This document shows, one piece after another, positions 58,739 through 64,000 of a stretch of DNA of 64,000 bases. The notes under the pieces are model-generated. The model had not been told where the DNA came from. It made no database searches and saw nothing but the letters and a program-made list of their open reading frames with translations. Every line of letters begins with the position of its first letter. Position 1 is the first letter of the stretch. The stretch is from NCBI RefSeq assembly GCF_023650515.1, contig NZ_CP096016.1, forward strand, positions 2,978,001 to 3,042,000, in the 5' to 3' direction. A program made the position numbers and the translations under genes. The DNA is from Alkalimarinus coralli. Its GTDB lineage: Bacteria > Pseudomonadota > Gammaproteobacteria > Pseudomonadales > Oleiphilaceae.

Positions 58739-60580
58739 ATGCCAAAGAAGCACTACTTGCTATCATCCCTTCTGTATCATGCCCGCAGACTAACAACCTC
58801 TACCTGCCTGGCATTGGTTTTATGCAGCATGCTGCCGATTACGTCGATGGCATCCGATCAGAACATGCCACCCGAAAGAGAGGTCATATCAGGAGACTGG
58901 TTTTATCACTGGGGCGACCTACCTAGAGACGCTGCAACAGATCAATGGCGTTACGATGATGTCAAATGGCAACCAGCTCCCTCTCCCAGCAACATTCCAA
59001 ACAGAAATAACGAAACGATTGTCTGGCTCAAAATAGACTTACCCAACAAAGGCTGGCGCGACCCCTATCTATTCATCAACAGTGTCGACCTTACACTGCA
59101 AGCCTTTCAAAATAGTCAACAAATTTATCATTTTGGCGAAATTGACGACCAAGGTCATAGTCAGTTTGAGGGCTGGCCGTGGCATATCATACGCCTGCCC
59201 AGCAATTACCAGCAGCATTCCTTATACCTGCGAATATATTCTGACTACCCCTATATAGGCCTTTCTGGCGAAGTCGCAATCGGTGACCGATTCAGTTTAT
59301 TAGATGAAGTCTATGGCAGGGGAATAACCGGGCTGTCTTTTATTCTGATCGTGCTTCTGGTCGGTATTATCAGCACGATCATGGGTTCAATCAAGAAAGA
59401 CAGTGGCGTTGCCATCTGCACTGGGCTGCTTTCCTTCAATTTGGCCCTTATGATGTTTGCCGAAAACGAACTGAGCCAGGTGGTTTGGTTTAACCCCTTG
59501 TGCTGGCGCTATATAGCGGCATTTTGCTATTTTTTAATCCCCGGTTTTCTATCCATAATCGTATTAGCCTGGCTGAAAGAGAAAGCACCTAAAGTGGCTC
59601 ATGGCGTACTTGTTATTACCGCTCTGTTTGTATTCGGCGTTGCAGCGCTGTCTGCCTTTACCGAGTTTAATTTTGTCAACGCCTACCCCTACTTTGACGT
59701 ACTTTTCATTGTACTGGTGCTGGCGTTAGTTATCGGCTGTTTCAAAGCCTTTAAGCAGCTCGGCGTGCCGGGCATGATAATGGCCTTTGGCATTATCACG
59801 CTGTTTATCTCCCTCGTGCTTGATATGCTTAGCTCTCATGACCTGATTACCTGGATAGGCCGTTCAGGCCAATGGGGGCTTATTCTATTTGCCCTAACCT
59901 CTCTCACCATCTACCTGGTTCAGGATTGGAAGCAGCAAATAGCACTAACCGCGCTGACTGAACATCTGGAGGCAGAAGTGGAGGCACGAACCAAAGAGCT
60001 GCAGTCCAGCAAAAAGCAGCTTGAACAGTTAGCCCGTGAAGACTTTTTAACATCGCTGCTAAACCGCCGTTCCTTTAATGAGTTGGCCATGATAGAGATA
60101 TCAAACGCCATCCGCTTTAATCGGCCTCTGTCGCTGCTGTTGTTCGACATTGATCACTTTAAAGATATAAACGACCGCTACGGCCACCATGTGGGTGATA
60201 AGGTTTTAAAAGCCATCGCATCAGCAACCAAAGACAGCTGCCGAGAAGGAGAACTGATTTGCCGATACGGCGGAGAGGAGTTTGTCATTCTGCTACATGC
60301 CACTGACTCGAACTATGCCTCTGTGTTGGCAACCCGCCTTCGTGAAGCCGTCAATGAAATTGAGATAAAGGCCAATGATACAATGGTTAAGGTTACCGCA
60401 AGCTTTGGGCTAATCAGCCTGAATGATCCAGAATTTTTTGAAGAAAGCGCAGAACAGCTATTGGAAAGGCTTCTAACAGCCGCAGATAAAGTGATGTACG
60501 AAGTAAAAGTATCAGGCAGAGATGCCGTAAAGGTCTGTAACCTAACGCCCGACACAGAATCAATCTTTAGGGTGAGCTAA
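58739..60580 (+). CDS. 7TM-DISM diguanylate cyclase
   Basis: A 613-residue protein. Signal peptide (ALVLCSMLPITSMA), a periplasmic DISMED2-like sensing domain (residues about 45-180), a 7-TM region of the 7TMR-DISM kind (about 190-395), a short coiled coil (EAEVEARTKELQSSKKQLEQ) and a C-terminal GGDEF domain with active RYGGEEF signature and FDIDHFKDINDRYGHHVGD. It makes c-di-GMP from GTP. It should respond to a periplasmic ligand. No EAL domain. Confidence 0.9.
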   Translation: MPKKHYLLSSLLYHARRLTTSTCLALVLCSMLPITSMASDQNMPPEREVISGDWFYHWGDLPRDAATDQWRYDDVKWQPAPSPSNIPNRNNETIVWLKIDLPNKGWRDPYLFINSVDLTLQAFQNSQQIYHFGEIDDQGHSQFEGWPWHIIRLPSNYQQHSLYLRIYSDYPYIGLSGEVAIGDRFSLLDEVYGRGITGLSFILIVLLVGIISTIMGSIKKDSGVAICTGLLSFNLALMMFAENELSQVVWFNPLCWRYIAAFCYFLIPGFLSIIVLAWLKEKAPKVAHGVLVITALFVFGVAALSAFTEFNFVNAYPYFDVLFIVLVLALVIGCFKAFKQLGVPGMIMAFGIITLFISLVLDMLSSHDLITWIGRSGQWGLILFALTSLTIYLVQDWKQQIALTALTEHLEAEVEARTKELQSSKKQLEQLAREDFLTSLLNRRSFNELAMIEISNAIRFNRPLSLLLFDIDHFKDINDRYGHHVGDKVLKAIASATKDSCREGELICRYGGEEFVILLHATDSNYASVLATRLREAVNEIEIKANDTMVKVTASFGLISLNDPEFFEESAEQLLERLLTAADKVMYEVKVSGRDAVKVCNLTPDTESIFRVS

Positions 60581-60659
60581 ACCATACACCAACGCCCCAG
60601 CCGTTTATCAATGGCTAACAACCATTTTTTTGCACAACATGTTTCATCAGAGGATAACG

Positions 60660-61889
60660 ATGAGTAACCAACAGTTTGATTTAATAGTATTTGGTGCCAC
60701 CAGCTTTGTCGGTCAGATATTGTGTCAGTATTTGACCGACCATTACGGAGTAGATGGTGAAATCAAGTGGGCAGCGGCAGGTCGCTCACAATCAAAGCTA
60801 GAGTCTCTCAAAAATAACCTTGGGAGTACCGCTAAAGCACTACCACTTCTAACCGCAGATGCCAGCGATGAGACGGCTTTAACCGCTCTCTGCAAACAGA
60901 CCAAAGTAGTCATATCCACCGTTGGCCCCTATGCGTTATATGGAGAGCCGCTGGTCAAGGTGTGTGCAGAAACCGGCACCGATTATTGTGATCTCACCGG
61001 TGAAGTTCAGTGGGTTAAACTCATGATCACGCGATACGAAAAAAAAGCACAGGAAACAGGCGCACGAATTGTGCACTGCTGTGGTTTCGACTCAATCCCT
61101 TCCGATATGGGGGTTTACCACCTTCAACAAGCGGCGCTTAAGCAATTTGGTGCGCCATGCACCTCTGTAAGAATGAGAGTCAAAGCCATTCGCGGGGCCG
61201 CATCAGGCGGAACCATTGCCAGCATGATTAACATCACCAAAGAGGCCGCCAAGAGTAAAGCGCTTCGTAAGGAGCTAGCGAATCCATATTCTATCTGCCC
61301 TGATAACCACGCGTTCAATGTTCGGCAGGCAAACGTCACCACGCCAGAGCTAGACAGCGAATCTGGCCAGTGGGCTGGCCCCTTTATCATGGCTGGCATC
61401 AACACCCGGGTCGTGCACCGAAGTAACGCGTTGAGCGGCAACGCATATGGCTCATCATTCAAATATGACGAATCCATGCTAATGGGCAAAGGGCTCAAAG
61501 GGCGTCTAACAGCAACCAGTTTTGGACTTGGCTTAGGCGTATTTCTGGCAGGCGCGGCCATCAAACCAACCCGGTGGTTAATGGAGAATTATATGTTACC
61601 CAAACCTGGAGAAGGCCCTAGCCCAGAAGACCAGGAAAAAGGTTTCTATGATATTCGCTTTGTTGGTAAAACGGACAAAGGGCAAAAAATCAAAACCAAA
61701 GTGGTCGGTGATCGTGACCCAGGCTACGGATCAACATCAAAAATGCTTGCCCAAGCAGGTCTCAGCCTCGCGCTAGATGTTAGCAAAGAGGAAAAAGGCG
61801 GCGGATTCTGGACAACCGCAACAGTATTTGACCAGCGCTTTATTGATCGGTTAGAGAAGAGCGCAGGGCTAAAATTTATAGTCGAATAA
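60660..61889 (+). CDS. Saccharopine dehydrogenase-family reductase
   Basis: A 409-residue protein from ATG 60660 (MSNQQFDLIVFGATSFVGQI) with AGAGG upstream; a start ten codons earlier is not family-like. NADP-binding Rossmann motif GATSFVG, then GPYALYGEPLVKVCAETGTD, YCDLTGE, and HCCGFDSIPSDMG. C-terminus GFYDIRFVGKTDKGQKIKTK. This is the trans-acting enoyl-reductase-like group. Lipid or polyketide enoyl substrates are likely. No partner genes nearby. Confidence 0.85.
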   Translation: MSNQQFDLIVFGATSFVGQILCQYLTDHYGVDGEIKWAAAGRSQSKLESLKNNLGSTAKALPLLTADASDETALTALCKQTKVVISTVGPYALYGEPLVKVCAETGTDYCDLTGEVQWVKLMITRYEKKAQETGARIVHCCGFDSIPSDMGVYHLQQAALKQFGAPCTSVRMRVKAIRGAASGGTIASMINITKEAAKSKALRKELANPYSICPDNHAFNVRQANVTTPELDSESGQWAGPFIMAGINTRVVHRSNALSGNAYGSSFKYDESMLMGKGLKGRLTATSFGLGLGVFLAGAAIKPTRWLMENYMLPKPGEGPSPEDQEKGFYDIRFVGKTDKGQKIKTKVVGDRDPGYGSTSKMLAQAGLSLALDVSKEEKGGGFWTTATVFDQRFIDRLEKSAGLKFIVE

Positions 61890-62253
61890 ACAGCTGTGGC
61901 GGCCTCTTTCCGATATTACCCGAAGCCGCCACTTTCCCTGTTCACTTATTGAGCATTTTGAGCATTGCTTGCACCACGATTAAGCAGCATTGACCGCTTC
62001 CATGGCTTAACGGGTATTTCCCCTAAATACCTGCCTCGTCACCTCTCTATACAACCTTATGAATTTATAGTATTTTTTCACCTATCTCAAAAAATACCCA
62101 CAAAGTGGTATGAGTAATGCTTTACCTAGTATGTAAGGAACATTGGCGTGGGAGCTTTCAAAAACCTAATCGTAATCAAAGCCTCTCCACTCAGTGCTTC
62201 TAACCAAAAAGTTGATTTCTAAGTAACGATCAGATTTTTATAACATCGGAGAT
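61890..62253. other. Intergenic region, 364 bp
   Basis: I see no gene. It may contain the promoter of the small ORF at 62254. No clear sigma28 motif found. Confidence 0.4.
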
Positions 62254-62370
62254 ATGGCTATGAAACGAGCAAAAGAAGGAAATTTTCTATTCACCCTAAC
62301 CCACCCAAGTGAAACGGTTTACATGAAGGAGATGGAGGCGTATTTCGACTCAATGTATTTTGCTAACTAA
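62254..62370 (+). CDS. Possible 38-residue small protein
   Basis: MAMKRAKEGNFLFTLTHPSE begins a 38-codon frame ending at TAA 62370. CGGAG lies 3 nt before ATG 62254 and 9 nt before a second ATG at 62260, which would be the better-spaced start. The peptide is polar with an aromatic end (YFDSMYFAN). A strong hairpin terminator follows at once. It is convergent with flagellin. No homologue known to me. Confidence 0.4.
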   Translation: MAMKRAKEGNFLFTLTHPSETVYMKEMEAYFDSMYFAN

Positions 62371-62375
62371 ACCAA

Positions 62376-62408
62376 TTTAATCAAGGGCACATATTGCCCT
62401 TGATTAAA
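62376..62408. terminator. Hairpin between the small ORF and flagellin
   Basis: TTTAATCAAGGGCA pairs perfectly with TGCCCTTGATTAAA around a 5-nt loop. There is no T-tract, so it may work as a bidirectional barrier. Confidence 0.6.
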
Positions 62409-62486
62409 ACTTTCGGGCACATGGAAATACAGACCAGGATGTCTATAAGGAAGAGTACCGCTAGCCAAGGACGGCGTTTTTATCCG

Positions 62487-63293
62487 CTAACTTAATAACT
62501 GCAACACCAAACCTCGATCACCATTTGCCTGAGCCTGAACAGCAATTTGAGCCTGATTTTTAATCTGGTTTGAAACAAGGTCACTCGCCTCTTTGGCAAT
62601 ATCCGCATCAGCAATTCTACTTTTTGCCTCGGCTGTATTAATGCTCTCTTCTTGTATACGATCAGTAATCGACTCAAAACGGTTGGCAATAGCACCTAAC
62701 TCTGAGTTTCGTTCACTGATGATCGCCAAAGATGAGTCGATTGTACTCAAGGCATTTGAAGCCGCTTCCGCAGACGTAAGATCAATGGCAAAAAGGCCAT
62801 TATCGGTTAGCTTAGCCTGTATGTTTTCACCCTCAACGGAGACCTTATCCGCTTCACCTGGGCCTATCTGAAACGACTGAGAACCATCACTGTTTAACAA
62901 GCTCACACCATTAAAACGTGCTGTTTCAAGTGTTTGCTGAGTCTCTTGCAGTAGTTGATCTGCTTCTTTTTGCAGCGCTTCACGGTCACTACGATTGAGT
63001 GCACCATTCCCCGCTTGAATTGAGAGTTCCCTGATTCTTTGTAGCTTGTCAGTCATTGTATCAAGCGCGCCGGACTCAACCTGAACCAGAGAGATGCCAT
63101 CACTGGCATTTCTTAATGACGTATTCAACCCGCTTAGCTGCGTCGCCATTCTATTTGAAATGGCTAAGCCCGCAGCGTCATCAGCAGCACTGTTAATGCG
63201 TTGCCCGGAGCTGATGCGGTTAAACTGCGTATTCGTGTTATTGGTCTGCTGGGAACCTGCCGCCCCCGCAGGGCCATTAATTGTTATCGCCAT
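62487..63293 (-). CDS. Short flagellin
   Basis: A 268-residue flagellin starting MAITINGPAGAAGSQQ at ATG 63293 with GGGAGG upstream. It has the conserved D0/D1 N-terminus (ISSGQRINSAADDAAGLAIS, ISLVQVESGALDTM, LQRIRELSIQAGNGALN) and C-terminus (RIADADIAKEASDLVSNQI, VLQLLS). The variable D2/D3 middle is nearly absent: the D1 halves are joined by about 60 residues. Hence the filament surface would be simple. A longer upstream start is not supported. Expression signals upstream are not clear. Confidence 0.9.
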   Translation of the reverse strand: MAITINGPAGAAGSQQTNNTNTQFNRISSGQRINSAADDAAGLAISNRMATQLSGLNTSLRNASDGISLVQVESGALDTMTDKLQRIRELSIQAGNGALNRSDREALQKEADQLLQETQQTLETARFNGVSLLNSDGSQSFQIGPGEADKVSVEGENIQAKLTDNGLFAIDLTSAEAASNALSTIDSSLAIISERNSELGAIANRFESITDRIQEESINTAEAKSRIADADIAKEASDLVSNQIKNQAQIAVQAQANGDRGLVLQLLS

Positions 63294-63498
63294 ATTTCCC
63301 TCCCAATGTACCATTTAACGAATCGCGCCAAAAAACAGCACTCATCTAAATCGCTATAGTTATAGTATAGTTGTTCAATACTTAACCATACCTAGCCCCT
63401 TGTAGGAGGGTGCCCTGCGCCCGATTCGATGCAGTTCACGCGGCGCGAACATTCCTTACTAAATAGTTGATAAAACCCTAAACCCCAGATACTATTAA

Positions 63499-63514
63499 CT
63501 GATTATTTATACAG
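63499..63514 (+). promoter_or_regulatory. LexA box of yebG
   Basis: CTGATTATTTATACAG, or on the other strand CTGTATAAATAATCAG, fits CTGT-N8-ACAG with one mismatch, 15 bp before the yebG start. Confidence 0.7.
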
Positions 63515-63528
63515 TACCGGAGCAAACA

Positions 63529-63819
63529 ATGGCGGTAACCACGTTATATATGTCTGATCGAGACCCAGAAAAACGCACTTTCACCGACAAAAAAGAAGCG
63601 GATGCTTTAGATAAAAAGCTTGAATTTGCCGAAAACCTTCGACTATTCCTGGAAGCGAGAATTGTTGGCCTGGATGAAGAAAAAGCGGAGCAAATAGGTT
63701 TGCTTATAGCAGACTATAAAGACGAAATGCTCACAGCCTTAAAGGGAAAACCTGAAGTATTGGCGAACATAGACAAGGATAACGTCGAAGCAATCGACTC
63801 ACTGAAAAACACGGGTTAA
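63529..63819 (+). CDS. yebG: YebG-family SOS protein
   Basis: A 96-residue acidic protein with the family start MAVTTLYMSDRDPEKRTFTD and KKEADALDKKLEFAENLRLF, then GLDEEKAEQIGLLIADYKDE. YebG is induced by DNA damage in E. coli under LexA; its function is unknown. The LexA box just upstream supports the assignment. A terminator follows. Confidence 0.9.
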   Translation: MAVTTLYMSDRDPEKRTFTDKKEADALDKKLEFAENLRLFLEARIVGLDEEKAEQIGLLIADYKDEMLTALKGKPEVLANIDKDNVEAIDSLKNTG

Positions 63820-63860
63820 ACCTGCGCAAGAACAGGCAGTGATAAACAATGCACGCAGTC

Positions 63861-63888
63861 AAAATGAGAGGCTCATCCTCTCATTTTT
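63861..63888 (+). terminator. Terminator of yebG
   Basis: AAAATGAGAG pairs with CTCTCATTTT around a 7-nt loop, followed by TTAT. It may also serve the minus-strand gene at 63902. Confidence 0.75.
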
Positions 63889-63901
63889 ATGTTAACCGCC
63901 A

Positions 63902-64000
63902 CTACCCATAAAGCTGCTTTTTCTTAAAGTGCTCGTTATCGTCATCAAGAGAGTCCCACTCCCTCATTAACAGTACATTCTCCTCGCTTGCTTTGCTCTC
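63902..64000 (-). CDS. 3' end of an unidentified minus-strand gene
   Basis: The minus frame from the window edge runs 32 codons to TAG 63902 (ending DSLDDDNEHFKKKQLYG). The start lies beyond the window. I do not recognise the protein. It ends 14 bp before the terminator of yebG in convergent orientation. Confidence 0.5.
   Translation of the reverse strand, partial: ESKASEENVLLMREWDSLDDDNEHFKKKQLYG

Noticed and set aside
63320-63480. A sigma28 promoter for flagellin
   Set aside because: Only weak matches (GGCGCGATT and TTTAG) with wrong spacing.
1-64000. CRISPR arrays or complete insertion sequences
   Set aside because: No regularly spaced identical repeats of CRISPR length and no transposase gene were found; the regular array at 31546 is a promoter element with 7-bp units.

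Overview
The window reads as a chromosomal segment of a free-living, probably marine, flagellated gammaproteobacterium of the Oceanospirillales/Pseudomonadales type, with moderate GC content. The reasons are a GlrK-QseG-GlrR cassette, a DesT/FabR-type desaturase locus, a YebG-type SOS gene with a LexA box, a flagellin, an Aae-type efflux operon, a MerR/YbgA stress cluster and a YfcH-type epimerase. I cannot name the species from sequence alone.

Region 1 (1-17.8 kb) is accessory DNA. Pieces of a phage lysis module (3-TM holin-like protein, DUF6127 protein, the 3' end of another minus-strand gene, and an M15 endolysin far to the right) surround about 16 kb of islands. Next to the left phage pieces is a large serine recombinase that has lost its N-terminus and catalytic serine, with its small HTH partner. 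Then comes the most interesting locus: a four-gene minus-strand operon encoding a COG1112-type SF1 helicase, an unrecognised winged-helix protein, a double-HKD PLD protein, and an RtcR-like activator (CARF-like sensor, sigma54 AAA+ domain, Fis HTH). A sigma54-type promoter lies just upstream of the first gene. A divergent three-domain RecB nuclease / RNase H-like / DNA2-helicase protein flanks it. I read this as a sigma54-gated, Mokosh-like defence candidate. After a tRNA/tmRNA-like fragment follow higBA, a degraded TOTE-primase gene, parDE, a yefM-relE pair with a broken toxin, and the M15 endolysin.

Region 2 (18-29.2 kb) has an MBL-fold protein, a large secreted M19-like dipeptidase with two ricin-B lectin domains, a frameshifted AraC regulator, an S15 hydrolase with an in-frame stop, Hsp20 under a heat-shock promoter, and a LysR gene divergent from a GST / SnoaL-like / DsbA-like / tautomerase run. 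A globin pseudogene closes it.

Region 3 (29.2-34.7 kb) is a CbiX / TIGR01777 / MerR / FAD-oxidoreductase / DUF523-DUF1722 stress cluster with a regular array of TTGTACA motifs in the divergent promoter. The photolyase often found with this cluster is absent here.

Region 4 (34.8-45.1 kb) has glrR-qseG-glrK, an EF-hand gene that appears to be a direct GlrR/sigma54 target, a B12-type radical SAM protein, an AraC regulator, a membrane protein, RecQ and a DUF2956 protein.

Region 5 (45.2-57.1 kb) is a MITE-like repeat abutting an aromatic-acid efflux operon (FUSC, NodT-type channel, DUF1656, HlyD, ion channel, AI-2E permease), then a TetR regulator divergent from a ferredoxin reductase-desaturase pair and two uncharacterised genes.

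Region 6 (57.1-64 kb) holds an FAD oxidoreductase, a membrane diguanylate cyclase, a saccharopine-dehydrogenase-like reductase, a 38-codon ORF, a short flagellin, yebG and the 3' end of another gene.
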